A DNA stretch of 64,000 nt, taken from contig CAZITO010000002.1 of the NCBI GenBank assembly GCA_964542225.1, forward strand, positions 1-64,000, in the 5' to 3' direction. The notes beneath the pieces are model-generated. The model searched no databases and had not been told where the DNA came from. It saw nothing but the letters and a program-made list of their open reading frames with translations. Source of the DNA: Scybalousia_A sp964542225. Lineage in GTDB: Bacteria; Bacteroidota; Bacteroidia; Bacteroidales; P3. The position numbers were made by a program, and so were the translations under genes. Below, piece by piece: positions 17,186 to 26,636 of the stretch; positions within the stretch are counted from its first letter, which is position 1; every line of letters starts with the position of its first letter.

Positions 17186-19230
17186 TCTAATGCGTTGTGA
17201 ATATAATGTGGAACATTAAAAGTCTTCTTACGTTCATCGTCTGCATTAAGTTCGTAGTTTTCTTCTAGAGCAAGACAGAGTTCCAAAGCATTTTCGCCTT
17301 TACTCAATGATGAAAGATACCGAGCAGCTATAAGATGGCGTCTCCTCTCATCATCTTCCCAGTCAGTACTATCAAGAGAGGTCTTGACATCATCCCATTT
17401 CTGATTATTTTTCACATTGTTCTTTGCTTGTGAATAATTACCACCCATCATGGTTTTTATTTCGGCTTGATTAGACATAGATTCCGTAATCAGTAATTCA
17501 AGATCTGGATTACACAGAGCAAGTTCATATTCAAATGTTTTACCTTTATTTACATCTTGTGAGAAAAATCTAATATACGAATGCTCTCTAAATGCAACTT
17601 CTTCCATTACTGCGTTCACAGCATATTCGTAGTGCTCGTCATCTTTATGCATATCAAATGGATAACAAGCTGTAAATTTACATTTTAGTTCTTTCTTCTT
17701 TTTTGCAGGATCTCGGTCTGTGATACATGCCAACTTTTTAGGTATTGCATTTGGGGAAGTCTCTTTGTTGAACAACTTTACAAAATGGCTAAAATATCTG
17801 CCATTGATATTCACTACTGCCACATGCTGGTCTTCCAATGATTTACCATCATAGCGTGCAAGTGTGCTCATTAATAATTCTTCTGCAATACCTTCTACCA
17901 AGATAATCTTGCGAGCAAAAAGCATGTCTGACTTTGTCGCATCCAAGAATCTTTGAACATAGTTCTTTGATTTCTTATCTTCGTCAGAATCTGTAAACAC
18001 CTTACCTGGGTAGCAAACATTTGTGACACCATCCTCTCCCTTATGCAAACATATTATATCATCCAATTTAACTGCGGCAGTAATCTGCGAGGAGTGAGTA
18101 GTGATGAAAATCTGGCGCACTTTATGATCCACCTTCAAATTCTTATCGAGAAACTTGAGAAACTTGTATTGCATAGCAGGGTGTAAGTGTGCTTCAGGCT
18201 CCTCAATAGCAAGTATCGGATATACCTTGGCGTTGTCCCCCATGTAACTACCATCGGCATCAGCCTGCATTTTGGCAAGCAAGAGAGACATATAGATCAG
18301 ATTGTTATATCCCAAACCATTATGTGTAGCAGAAATTTCAATATCTTCACCATATTTGACAATAAGCTTCAATGCAGAAAACAAGTCCTGCTCTGTCAGC
18401 GTACTCTTAAAATCTGGTAATGCATTATTAAACGATGCCCCTGTTTCTTGAGCATAATCAAGCATGACATCTTTTCCTTCCGATAATCTTTCCAATAATG
18501 AAGTCATAAGAGCAGCAGCTTCATTACCGAACCTTTTCCTTATTTCCTTTAAATCTGACTCCTTTTCTTCTTCCGTTCTTTCCCCTTTGGTCTTTACCCC
18601 ATAATCTATAAAGAAATTTAGCACATCCTTCAGCATGGAACTCCGCCCATAGAACATATCCTCCTCAACATTTCTCAATGCTCCCAAAAATTGGAAGTCA
18701 AATCGTTCCAACTTGTCCATTTCAGGCTGCATAGGTGCATCCAATGAGCCAGCGAGCAATTTATATACATAATATCGAAGAAAATCATTCTCAAGAATGC
18801 TCCATCCATTTTTGATATCCTCCACATCTGCCATAGCCGTTTTATAATCATCCTCCTTTTCTGCTGGCAAATAGAACCGATAAGTCAACATCGCAGTATA
18901 GCCATTCTCCATACCAGTAAACCAGTTAGCAATTACTCTCAAATCCTCTTCTTGCTCGTTATATTCAATGCTACTATTTCTGAATGTAACTGATATTGTA
19001 ACTGATGGCGATTGACTTTTCAGATCTTCAAGAGAGATGTCCCTATTAAAATCATTAACATTTAGTCTCCGATATCTATAATGTGGTTCTATAACCAATT
19101 GCAATGCTTTTAGCAAGTTCGTTTTTCCTGCATTATTATGACCTATTAAGACATTTAGACCATCATTAAATTCAATCTCTGAATATTTAAAATTGCGAAA
19201 TCCTTTTACTGTTATATGAGAAATATACAT
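17170..19230 (-). CDS. gajA: Gabija system ATPase-TOPRIM nuclease GajA (OLD family)
   Basis: This 686-residue protein begins with an ABC/SMC-like ATPase domain: GHNNAGKTNLL near residue 33, and the Walker B region AIEEPEAHLHP followed by TTHSSQ. A TOPRIM nuclease domain follows, with its acidic residues in ILVEGIAEELL and CITDRD. This is the OLD/GajA architecture; GajA cleaves phage DNA when nucleotide levels fall. The overlapping gajB gene downstream confirms the system. The AbiE pair lies just upstream on the same strand (54-bp gap), so all four genes may share the promoter at 20960. No lesion is seen, so the system should be functional. Confidence 0.9.
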   Translation of the reverse strand: MYISHITVKGFRNFKYSEIEFNDGLNVLIGHNNAGKTNLLKALQLVIEPHYRYRRLNVNDFNRDISLEDLKSQSPSVTISVTFRNSSIEYNEQEEDLRVIANWFTGMENGYTAMLTYRFYLPAEKEDDYKTAMADVEDIKNGWSILENDFLRYYVYKLLAGSLDAPMQPEMDKLERFDFQFLGALRNVEEDMFYGRSSMLKDVLNFFIDYGVKTKGERTEEEKESDLKEIRKRFGNEAAALMTSLLERLSEGKDVMLDYAQETGASFNNALPDFKSTLTEQDLFSALKLIVKYGEDIEISATHNGLGYNNLIYMSLLLAKMQADADGSYMGDNAKVYPILAIEEPEAHLHPAMQYKFLKFLDKNLKVDHKVRQIFITTHSSQITAAVKLDDIICLHKGEDGVTNVCYPGKVFTDSDEDKKSKNYVQRFLDATKSDMLFARKIILVEGIAEELLMSTLARYDGKSLEDQHVAVVNINGRYFSHFVKLFNKETSPNAIPKKLACITDRDPAKKKKELKCKFTACYPFDMHKDDEHYEYAVNAVMEEVAFREHSYIRFFSQDVNKGKTFEYELALCNPDLELLITESMSNQAEIKTMMGGNYSQAKNNVKNNQKWDDVKTSLDSTDWEDDERRRHLIAARYLSSLSKGENALELCLALEENYELNADDERKKTFNVPHYIHNALEWLLR

Positions 19231-19283
19231 GTCTTTTTATTTATTGAAAATCCTATTCGTAAAATCGATTCTTTAAAGTAAAT

Positions 19284-20303
19284 TTACATAACTCTCACTC
19301 GTTCTTGCAACTCTCTCATTTTCTGCATAAGTACATCAAACTCTAATGATTCACCATAAATGAAAAATCGCCTCATATCGGCATAATCATCTTGCCACGC
19401 CTCCATAGCCGATTCTGGTATCGTAAAGTTGATGGTTGAAGGGGTATGTAAATCATAATTCACATACTTCAAAGCATAATATGTTTTACGATGCTCAACA
19501 ATGGCATCATAAAGTTTTCGATTCGACAAAGCGTCTTTTCCATACTCCGTATCCATCAGTTTCTCCAAGTCATACAGATGTCGTGACATTCGGACGTTCC
19601 ATGGCTTTTCTTTTTGAAATTCTTCTGCCAAAAGAAATAGTTTTTCAAGGAACGTGCGAGTAGGAACTACTGTTCTGACAAGGCTTTCAGCATCGGTATC
19701 TTCGCCATCAAAACTTTCACCAATAAGGGAACGAATTGGTCGTAATTCCGTAGGTTCATCCATTGAAAGACAACTTATCTCAATCTTCACACGAGGCGGA
19801 ATGTAATTTATCGTATCTTCAAGAATTGACGGATAGTGTAATAGAATTACCGTAGGATCTTTGTCTGAATCTATTGGTCGCCATTCTCCATTTTTATCCT
19901 GCACTTGAGAAACATTCTCTATACTATAACCAGAGACTACCATTTCTTTCAAGCGAGCATCTAACTGTGAAGAAAGGGTTTCGTGAATATATGCTCGTGC
20001 CATTTTGCGTAATTTCTCACGCTGACTTTTACCTGTCTTCTCAATACCAAAGAATGAATGACTGATTGCCAAGTCAATGTCTTCAGAGAAACGCTCTATG
20101 ATATTGAAACCTTTTGACAACGATGTTCCGCCTTTGAAGATTAAAGAATCACGGCAATCTGTTCGGAATAATGCCTTCAATGTAACGGTTACCCACCAGT
20201 CCTTTTCTATGGCTACCTGATTAACGCCAAGATGACCAACCTCCGTTTGCTGTAACATAGCCAAACGGTCCACTATCTCATTATTTAACCACAGTTTTCC
20301 CAT
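19284..20303 (-). CDS. abiEii: AbiEii-type nucleotidyltransferase toxin
   Basis: This 339-residue protein has the AbiEii/AbiGii signature: IFKGGTSLSKGF near residue 77, then a metal-binding FSEDIDLAI block. These are the conserved GS-type loop and Asp-x-Asp motif of this nucleotidyltransferase superfamily. AbiE toxins act in abortive phage infection as type IV toxin-antitoxin systems. The antitoxin-like partner ends 14 bp upstream, so they form an operon. Length and motifs are normal. Confidence 0.85.
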   Translation of the reverse strand: MGKLWLNNEIVDRLAMLQQTEVGHLGVNQVAIEKDWWVTVTLKALFRTDCRDSLIFKGGTSLSKGFNIIERFSEDIDLAISHSFFGIEKTGKSQREKLRKMARAYIHETLSSQLDARLKEMVVSGYSIENVSQVQDKNGEWRPIDSDKDPTVILLHYPSILEDTINYIPPRVKIEISCLSMDEPTELRPIRSLIGESFDGEDTDAESLVRTVVPTRTFLEKLFLLAEEFQKEKPWNVRMSRHLYDLEKLMDTEYGKDALSNRKLYDAIVEHRKTYYALKYVNYDLHTPSTINFTIPESAMEAWQDDYADMRRFFIYGESLEFDVLMQKMRELQERVRVM

Positions 20304-20317
20304 AATCTAATTCTATT

Positions 20318-20926
20318 TTAAGCGGTTAGCATTGGTTTTATAATTCGTTTCATCCACGCAGGCATCATATCTACATCTTTAACAAGAGCCTCCTTGTCAG
20401 TTTCTTTCAATACCAATTGTTGGATTATATTTAGTTCTTCTTCTCCTACATTTTCTTTTTTTAGAGCCTTGAGGGCCTGAACAAGTAGAGAAATGAGGCG
20501 AGTCCCATAACAGAAGTTCTTGGGCACACCTCGTTTTAATACTACTTTCCTATTGGATAGGTTTACAGTTCGCTCGCTACCCGTAGTAAGATATGTGTAA
20601 TTCATTGGTACTTGAGTTGATAACCCTAATGCATTCAGAGCTGTCATACCTGATGGCAATACCTCTGCATTATCTCTAGCAGCAATTGCCTGTACCACCT
20701 TATCAACTGAAGGCAGAACAACGCCGAATTTGCTTCTTCTCAGTTTGGCATATATTCCATGTGCAATTTTAACAAGCACACCTTCGGTCGTCAACTCAGA
20801 CAAAATACTTCCCACAAATTCCGTATGGTATTCAGGGAAATCCGAACGAAACAAAATACAATCCACAGGCATCGTTTCTATACGTTGCCTAAGAGTTGTA
20901 CTATCTATTGAATACTCATTAGTCAT
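20318..20926 (-). CDS. abiEi: AbiEi-type (DUF6088-like) antitoxin/repressor
   Basis: This protein is about 202 residues long from the ATG at 20926, which is preceded by AAAGGTG. An earlier possible start at 20962 is rejected because it falls within the -7 box. The N-terminal half is winged-helix-like (DSTTLRQRIE ... GILSEL-type helices, then GVLVKIAHGIYAKLRRSKFG). The rest resembles AbiEi/DUF6088 proteins, with LPSGMTALNALGLSTQVP and TYLTTGSERTV. Antitoxins of this family repress their own operon and counter the AbiEii toxin gene that follows 14 bp downstream. Confidence 0.8.
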   Translation of the reverse strand: MTNEYSIDSTTLRQRIETMPVDCILFRSDFPEYHTEFVGSILSELTTEGVLVKIAHGIYAKLRRSKFGVVLPSVDKVVQAIAARDNAEVLPSGMTALNALGLSTQVPMNYTYLTTGSERTVNLSNRKVVLKRGVPKNFCYGTRLISLLVQALKALKKENVGEEELNIIQQLVLKETDKEALVKDVDMMPAWMKRIIKPMLTA

Positions 20927-20959
20927 ATCACCTTTGAAATTTTGATGATTTTTCAAATG

Positions 20960-20967
20960 CAAAGATA
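20960..20967 (-). promoter_or_regulatory. Promoter of the AbiE (and possibly Gabija) operon
   Basis: The minus-strand box TATCTTTG (20967-20960) matches TAnnTTTG exactly, with the predicted start site about 27 nt upstream of the abiEi ATG. The genes abiEi, abiEii, gajA and gajB follow in one direction with gaps of 14 and 54 bp and an overlap, so one transcript could carry all four. Confidence 0.6.
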
Positions 20968-21177
20968 CAAAAAGGATTCAAATAAATGATGAATTGCCAA
21001 GAATTTTATTAGGTTGACTCATGTAATATTGCTTTGTACAATGTGTAATACGAATACAAGTAACTTTAAACAATAAAATTGTTGGGATTATACATCGGTA
21101 TTTAGTTGTAATATAAATGGGAATTATTCCCTAACAATATCAAGTAGTCTATTCCACTTTCTTTCTGTTGGCATAGA

Positions 21178-21459
21178 CTATCCAACACCTTTTCTCTTAT
21201 CTTGCTTGCCTCTAAATGCAAGAGCAATGACCACTTCAAGATTATAAAATGTAGCCCAACTTTTAGGCGTAGCTAAATCGCATCGTTGAGTAGTTGTAGG
21301 GCAAAGTGCTCCACTCTTGTATATCGCTTTGATGGTAGCTCGGAGTGTCGGGGCTATTACCCCGAATAACTCCATCAACTCCATTTCAGACATCCAAACA
21401 TTACCGCTTGGAATATTCACCTTACCGCTTTCGCTGATTGTTATTATTGCTCGTTCCAT
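21178..21459 (-). CDS. Small integrase-linked protein (RhuM-like N-terminal type)
   Basis: The 93 residues include IPSGNVWMSEMELMELFGVIAPTLRA. This resembles the winged-helix start of RhuM/phage antirepressor-like proteins, and the protein is a paralogue of the one at 24406-24774. Both copies follow directly after a tyrosine integrase gene and share the start M-x-R-x-I-I-T-I. The C-terminus (FRGKQDKRKGVG) departs from the paralogue just after VVIALAFR, so this copy may be truncated. The function is unknown; association with integration modules is the only clue. Confidence 0.5.
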   Translation of the reverse strand: MERAIITISESGKVNIPSGNVWMSEMELMELFGVIAPTLRATIKAIYKSGALCPTTTQRCDLATPKSWATFYNLEVVIALAFRGKQDKRKGVG

Positions 21460-21461
21460 AG

Positions 21462-21800
21462 TTACATTACTATTGAAATTTCACTAAAGGATTGATTAAG
21501 TCTATTGCCGAACATTGTTAAATCCTTATCGATTTTCTCGGTGGTAATCTTTGCATACTTTTGTGTCGTGGTAATGTTCGTATGCCCCAATACTCGGCTC
21601 ACACTCTCAATAGGAACACCTTTGCTCAGAGCCAGCGTAGCAAACCCATGCCTTGCGGTGTGGAAAGACAAGTATAAAGAAAACGATTTCGGAATTGAAT
21701 AAGGCAAACGTAAATGGTTGGGAAACAGCAAAAAGCGATTTTCTAGCATAGTCGGCACTACGCAAGAAATCACGGATTGCGACAGGAGTTCAGTTACCAA
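21462..21800 (-). pseudogene. C-terminal remnant of a tyrosine integrase
   Basis: Only the last part is integrase-like: FHTARHGFATLAL, ESVSRVLGHTNITTT and QKYAKIT carry the His-x-x-Arg, second His and nucleophile Tyr of the family. Homology starts near 21665. The first 40 or so residues of the open frame look unrelated to integrases, and the N-terminal catalytic and arm-binding domains are absent. It faces left at the proposed right end of the first module, the same position and direction as the broken integrase at 40648-41725. Confidence 0.75.
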
Positions 21801-21920
21801 ACCGTTAGCATAGCTGTTACCTAATGGCGACTGCTAACAAAATAAATTAGCATAGCATCACATTGCGCTGATTGTCATCATTTTGCATAGTTAAGAACGC
21901 TTATATACAGGCTAACTTTG

Positions 21921-21930
21921 CCACTAAAAA
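21921..21930 (+). promoter_or_regulatory. CTAACTTTGC: integrase promoter box and possible internal att site
   Basis: TAACTTTG matches the Bacteroidota -7 box 10 nt before the integrase ATG at 21940. The same ten bases differ from the CTnDOT-type core GTANNTTTGC only at the first position. They lie exactly between the presumed right end of one module and the left end of the next. Whether this is a promoter, an old attachment site or both cannot be decided from sequence. Confidence 0.45.
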
Positions 21931-21939
21931 TATAAGCGT

Positions 21940-23169
21940 ATGAAAGTAGAAAAATTCAAGGTACTGCTCTACCTCAAAAAGAGCGGATTGGACAAGTCGG
22001 GTAAGGCTCCCATCATGGGACGCATTACTGTTAATCGCACTATTTCGCAGTTCAGCTGCAAGCTGTCGTGTACTCCCGAATTATGGAATCCTCGTGAAAG
22101 CCGGCTCAACGGCAAGAGTAAGGAGGCTGTTGAAACCAATGCCAAGATTGACAAACTGTTGCTTGCCATTAACTCGGCATTCGATTCCCTTTTGGAACGT
22201 AAGGTCGATTTTGATGCAACCGCAGTCAAAGATGTTTTTCAAGGAAGCGTTGATACACAAATGACTTTACTGAAACAGTTTGCAAAAATCAATGAGGATT
22301 TGAAAGCCCGTATAGGTGTAGATCGTGCCAAAACCACATACGGCAAGTATCAATATACCTATTCACTTCTGGAGGAATTTCTCAAGAAGAAATATGGCGT
22401 ATCGGATATGGCTTTCGGGCAATTGACGGAACGTTTCATTTGGGATTTTCAAGGTTTTGTATTGGATGATAAGGGGCAGGCTTTGGATTCTGTCCGTCAT
22501 TATCTCTCATTACTCAAAAAGGTGTGCAGAATAGCCTACAAGGAGGGGCATTCTGAACGCTATCACTTTTGCAATTTCAAACTTCCGAAGAAAAAAGAGA
22601 CGACTCCGAAAGCATTGACGCACGAAGAGTTCATACGAGTAAGAGATTTGGAACTCCCCTCAAAGCGTCCTGCATTAAAGATTACACGAGATCTTTTTCT
22701 TTTCGCCTGTTATACGGGTACGGCTTATGCCGATACAATATCCATTACAAAGGACAATCTTTCAGTGGATGACGAGGGAGCTGTATGGTTGAAATACAGA
22801 AGAAAGAAGAATGAGTATCTTGCCCGAGTTAAACTTCTGCCCGAAGCACTCGCACTGTTGGATAAATATAAGGATGATAATCGAGAGACACTGTTACCAT
22901 TCCAGCATTACAGTACATTGAGGTGCAATATGAAAATGCTTCGTGTTATGGCAGGAATCAAATCGGATATTGTCTATCATGCCGGAAGGCACTCATTCGC
23001 AAGTTTGATTACTTTGGGTGAAGGTGTTCCTATTGAAACCATCAGCAGAATGTTAGGGCATACCAATATTCAGACAACACAAATTTATGCCCGTGTTACC
23101 CAAAACAAGTTGTTTGAGGATATGGATAAGTTCATCGAAGCAACCCGTGATTTCAATTTTGTTCTATAA
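21940..23169 (+). CDS. Tyrosine integrase of Bacteroides conjugative/mobilizable elements
   Basis: This 409-residue recombinase has the N-terminal arm-binding type start (VLLYLKKSG ... IMGRITVNRTISQFSCKL), a core-binding domain, and a catalytic domain. The catalytic domain carries HAGRHSFASL (His-x-x-Arg), MLGHTNIQTT and the nucleophile Tyr in QIYARVT. The first catalytic Arg is not evident in FACYTGTAYADT, a departure also known in IntDOT. The frame is intact, making it the best candidate for integration or excision of the element. A second, broken integrase starts 19 bp downstream, as in elements with paired integrases. Confidence 0.9.
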   Translation: MKVEKFKVLLYLKKSGLDKSGKAPIMGRITVNRTISQFSCKLSCTPELWNPRESRLNGKSKEAVETNAKIDKLLLAINSAFDSLLERKVDFDATAVKDVFQGSVDTQMTLLKQFAKINEDLKARIGVDRAKTTYGKYQYTYSLLEEFLKKKYGVSDMAFGQLTERFIWDFQGFVLDDKGQALDSVRHYLSLLKKVCRIAYKEGHSERYHFCNFKLPKKKETTPKALTHEEFIRVRDLELPSKRPALKITRDLFLFACYTGTAYADTISITKDNLSVDDEGAVWLKYRRKKNEYLARVKLLPEALALLDKYKDDNRETLLPFQHYSTLRCNMKMLRVMAGIKSDIVYHAGRHSFASLITLGEGVPIETISRMLGHTNIQTTQIYARVTQNKLFEDMDKFIEATRDFNFVL

Positions 23170-23188
23170 TCATTAAAACGATAGGATT

Positions 23189-24434
23189 ATGAGAAGTACA
23201 TTCAAGATATTGTTCTATGTAAATAAAAACAGAGTAAAAAATGATGGTACAACCGCCATCATGTGCCGTATTACCATTGATGGCAAAAATTCCACTATTG
23301 CTACAGGCTTGTATTGTGGCTTGAAGGAATGGAATGCTAAGAATGGCGAAGTAAGGAATACCCGTATCAATAACCAACTTCAACAGTTCAGACATGATGT
23401 AGTATGCAGATATGAAGAAGTGTTGAAAGAAAATGGTGTTGTCAGTGCCGAAATACTGAAAAACATTATTGTCGGAACAAATGCAGTCCCCAAAAAGTTG
23501 TTGCAAGCAGGAGAAGTGGAACGTGAACGGTTGAGACTTCGCTCTATAGAGATAAACTCCACATCAACCTATCGGGATCCAAGTCAACACAACTATACCT
23601 TCGTCAGTTCGTACAGTCAAGAGGCATGGAAGATATTGCACTAGCTGATATTACGGAAGAATTTGGGGTGTCATTCAAGATATTCCTAAGGAAAGTATGT
23701 GGTTGCAGTTCAGACCGTGTAAACAAATGTTTGTGTTGGTTGAATAGACTTCTGTATCTGGCGGTAGATAGAGAAGTTTTGAGAGCCAATCCGATAGAGG
23801 ATGTTGAGTATGAAAAGAAGAATTCTCCCAAATATCGGTATCTTACTCGTAGTCAGTTAAAGCTGATGATGGAAACACCGATGGAAGACAATGGTTTGGA
23901 ATTGGCAAGACGAATGTTCATATTCTCTTCGCTGACAGGACTCGCTTATGTAGATGTATATGAGTTGTATCCGCATCATATTGAAACTACAGCAAGTGGC
24001 AGAAGATATATCAGGAAGAAGCGCTGTAAGACCAAAGTTGAATCATTTGTTCCATTGCACCCGATAGCTGAAAAAATATTTATGCTTTACAATACGACAG
24101 ACGACAGTAAACCTGTATTCCCATTGCCTATACGAGATATTCTTTGGAGAGAAATTCATGCTTTGGGCGTCGGGCTGGGATTTAATGAAAATCTTTCCTA
24201 TCATGCTGCCAGGCACTCGTTTGGAACATTATTGGTTTCATCTGATATATCTCCATAGAGAGTGCAGCCAAGATGATGGGGCACTCGAATATCATCAGTA
24301 CACAGATTTATGCCCGTATAACAGATGACAAGATTTCGGCAGACATGGATAAACTTATGGAACGGAGAACCCAACAACAAGGAACATATATAATAATGCA
24401 GCCGTATGAAACGAGGAATTATAACAATCAATAA
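23189..24434 (+). pseudogene. Second tyrosine integrase, inactivated by two frameshifts
   Basis: The frame starts with MRSTFKILFYVNKNRVKNDG, stops at 23644, and the homologous sequence continues in another frame through 24258 (LTRSQLKLMM, FSSLTGLAYVDVY, HAARHSFGTLL). A second shift near 24250 moves the end (ESAAKMMGHSNIISTQIYARIT) into a third frame. All catalytic boxes are recognisable, so the decay is recent. The end overlaps the small gene at 24406. It probably acted with the integrase just upstream. Confidence 0.8.
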
Positions 24435-24774
24435 CGGTGTGGTGGGTATTCCCACTGCACCCGTTTGGATGACACAGGAGGAAATAGCCGATCTATTCAA
24501 TCTCTATGGTCGTGATGTTCGTAAATTCATCAATGCCATTTATAAGGATGATGCATTGTCGCAATTTGAAACGATGCAATACATCAGACTTGATGAACGT
24601 AGAAGTATAGAAGCTTATTCCATTGAAATGATTATAGCCATTGCATTCAGAATCAACAGCAGGGAGAGTGAGATTTTCAGACGATATATCATGAATCGGC
24701 TCTATGCGAAGAAGGATTGCCAGATTGTTCTGTTCGCAAACGAATTTAGTAAAGGTGGTTCAATTTTCAATTAG
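24406..24774 (+). CDS. Small integrase-linked protein (RhuM-like N-terminal type)
   Basis: This 122-residue protein contains IPTAPVWMTQEEIADLFNLYGRDVRKFINAIYKD, a helix-turn-helix-like segment resembling the DNA-binding part of RhuM/antirepressor-like proteins. ETMQYIRLD and SIEMIIAIAFRIN follow. It overlaps the end of the broken second integrase and is paralogous to 21178-21459, here with a longer C-terminus. Repeated linkage to integrase genes suggests a regulatory or directionality role, which is inference only. Confidence 0.6.
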   Translation: MKRGIITINNGVVGIPTAPVWMTQEEIADLFNLYGRDVRKFINAIYKDDALSQFETMQYIRLDERRSIEAYSIEMIIAIAFRINSRESEIFRRYIMNRLYAKKDCQIVLFANEFSKGGSIFN

Positions 24775-24780
24775 TATTCC

Positions 24781-25041
24781 GATTCCGTCATTCGCCCGTT
24801 TCCTAAGCTCGTCTGCAAAGGTAGTACAGACCGTATTTGAAAGTTGAAAGGTCAAGCGTCAAAGCCGTTTCGGGCAGAATCTGCCTCCTGCGGAGAGTAT
24901 TCAGCCCGAAAACCTTTCACCTTTCAAGCCCTGTACTCTACAATGCAGACGGCAACGGAAACAAACGACTGAAAAGTAATAAACAAAAAAGAACAGCGTA
25001 CAAATAGGCTCTATAATTGATAGCCCGATTTGTACGCTGTT
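24781..25041. repeat. Structured non-coding element, copy B
   Basis: This segment matches 7126-7382. A long hairpin is formed by TTGAAAGTTGAAAGG with CCTTTCACCTTTCAA, and by TTTCGGGCAGAAT with ATTCAGCCCGAAA. A second hairpin, AACAGCGTACAAAT (24992-25005) with ATTTGTACGCTGTT (25028-25041), is a perfect 14-bp stem. Read on the minus strand, that stem is followed by TTCTTTTTTG, so it could terminate the leftward Fic transcript. No open frame explains the conservation. It is probably a functional RNA or DNA structure of this element family. Confidence 0.65.
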
Positions 25042-25128
25042 TCCCTTTCTATACATGGAGGGGTGTCTTTTAGGAATCATAATAATTGGGCAGCCGGTAA
25101 ACTGCACTCCCTCCAGAAAAATAATCAA

Positions 25129-26175
25129 TTACTTCTTTGCATAGCCCGTAGCCCGTCCTTTACCTACCTTCTCGATGAAACCTGCCTCAAGCAATTCTTT
25201 CAGAGTACGTTCAATGGTCGTTTCGCTAATATCGGGGCAAAGTGTGGCTATGTCCGATTTCTTGACCACACCGAGTTTTTTCTCAAATACCGCCTTTACT
25301 CTATCTGCCTTTGACAATTTGCGATATTTCAGATGTTCAATGCGGTCTTGGAACTCATTGTAACCTTTCAATACAACTCCCAAGTAATATCGTACAAATG
25401 AAGTGTAATCGCTCTTGTTATTATGCCATTCAATGGAACTGTTCTGCAAGGCTTCATAATAGGTTTCTTTTGTTTTCTCTATTAACATTTCCATACTGAC
25501 ATATTTCCCCACGATATAGCCACTTCGATACAATAACAACAAAGTCAACAAACGGCTCATACGTCCGTTGCCGTCATTGAACGGGTGGATACAAAGGAAG
25601 TCAAGAATAAACATCGGAATCAGCAGCAACGGGTCGTATTCTGCCCGTTCAATGGCATTGTTAAACTCGTTACACAAGCTTTCCATAGCCTCAGGAGTCT
25701 GAAACGCAGGAACGGGCATAAATCTTACTCTCTGTTGTCCGTCTTTACCTGATTCTGCAATTACATTATCCGTATTCTTGAATCTACCTCCTGTATCGCT
25801 ACTGCTAAAACTATATAGGTCACGATGTAGTTGCAGGATATTGTTCGGACGGATAGGGATATACTCGTAACTGTCATGGACGGTAGCCAAAACTTCCCTA
25901 TATCCCGCAATCTCCTCTTCGGAACGGTTTCGAGGTTCAGCCTTTTCCATTACCAATGCTTCCAATCGCTCGTCTGATGTATATATACCCTCAATCTTAT
26001 TGGATGCCTTCGTACTCTGAATTTTGGCTATATCCAATAATGCTGTCAATACATCAGACTCTGCTTCTATATATAACTCCTGCTTGCCTCTGAATTCGTG
26101 CAATGAGGACAGCATATTGACTATGTCGGGAGACAATAGTTGCTTGGGAGTTTCCTTGTAATCAAATGTATGCAT
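25129..26175 (-). CDS. Fic family protein with C-terminal winged helix
   Basis: This 348-residue protein has the Fic active-site motif HPFNDGNGRMSR near residue 205. An N-terminal inhibitory helix motif of the form S/T-x-x-x-E-G (SNKIEG, near residue 60) marks it as a class II self-inhibited Fic enzyme. A N-terminal Fic-associated region precedes the core, and the last 60 or so residues look like a winged helix (KSDIATLCPDISETTIERTL). Fic proteins transfer AMP or related groups to target proteins; the target is unknown. It is convergent with structured element copy B, whose hairpin may end its transcript. Such genes are common cargo of Bacteroides mobile elements. Confidence 0.9.
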   Translation of the reverse strand: MHTFDYKETPKQLLSPDIVNMLSSLHEFRGKQELYIEAESDVLTALLDIAKIQSTKASNKIEGIYTSDERLEALVMEKAEPRNRSEEEIAGYREVLATVHDSYEYIPIRPNNILQLHRDLYSFSSSDTGGRFKNTDNVIAESGKDGQQRVRFMPVPAFQTPEAMESLCNEFNNAIERAEYDPLLLIPMFILDFLCIHPFNDGNGRMSRLLTLLLLYRSGYIVGKYVSMEMLIEKTKETYYEALQNSSIEWHNNKSDYTSFVRYYLGVVLKGYNEFQDRIEHLKYRKLSKADRVKAVFEKKLGVVKKSDIATLCPDISETTIERTLKELLEAGFIEKVGKGRATGYAKK

Positions 26176-26283
26176 ACCTTAATATTATTTGTGATTGCAA
26201 AGTTAATGCTTTTCTGCCCCACAAAAGAAAAATCTGCATCATTTTTACCATTTATGATGCAGATTCTGATAAAATGATGCAGA

Positions 26284-26592
26284 TTAAGTGTCTTTCAACC
26301 GATATGCCTCCTTGAATCCGCTCATTATTGTTCGCTGTACATCGGAGGTTCGGTAGAGGATTTTACCGCCTACCTGAATGTAGGACAAGATGCCGTTGTT
26401 GCGATAATCCTGCAAAGTCCTTCTGCTTACTTTCAAGATGTGGGCGACCTCCTTATCGGTTAGCAGTTCATCGTTGAACGCACCCAGCTGTCGGCTTTCA
26501 AATAACTTCTCAATCGACACTAACAGTCTGTCGATGTTTGAGTGGAACATCTTTACCCACTCATGGTCTTTTTCTCTGATTTCATTGTTCAT
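26284..26592 (-). CDS. Helix-turn-helix excisionase-like protein
   Basis: This 102-residue protein has a MerR/excisionase-type helix-turn-helix, LTDKEVAHILKVSRRTLQDYRNNGILSY in consecutive blocks from about residue 46, followed by GGKILYR. These proteins usually act as excision or directionality factors or regulators of mobilization genes in Bacteroides elements. It follows a related gene by 44 bp on the same strand. Confidence 0.8.
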   Translation of the reverse strand: MNNEIREKDHEWVKMFHSNIDRLLVSIEKLFESRQLGAFNDELLTDKEVAHILKVSRRTLQDYRNNGILSYIQVGGKILYRTSDVQRTIMSGFKEAYRLKDT

Positions 26593-26636
26593 ACGCTTTT
26601 AGTATTATTTGTTGTTAGTTCAGTCATTTCACTCAG

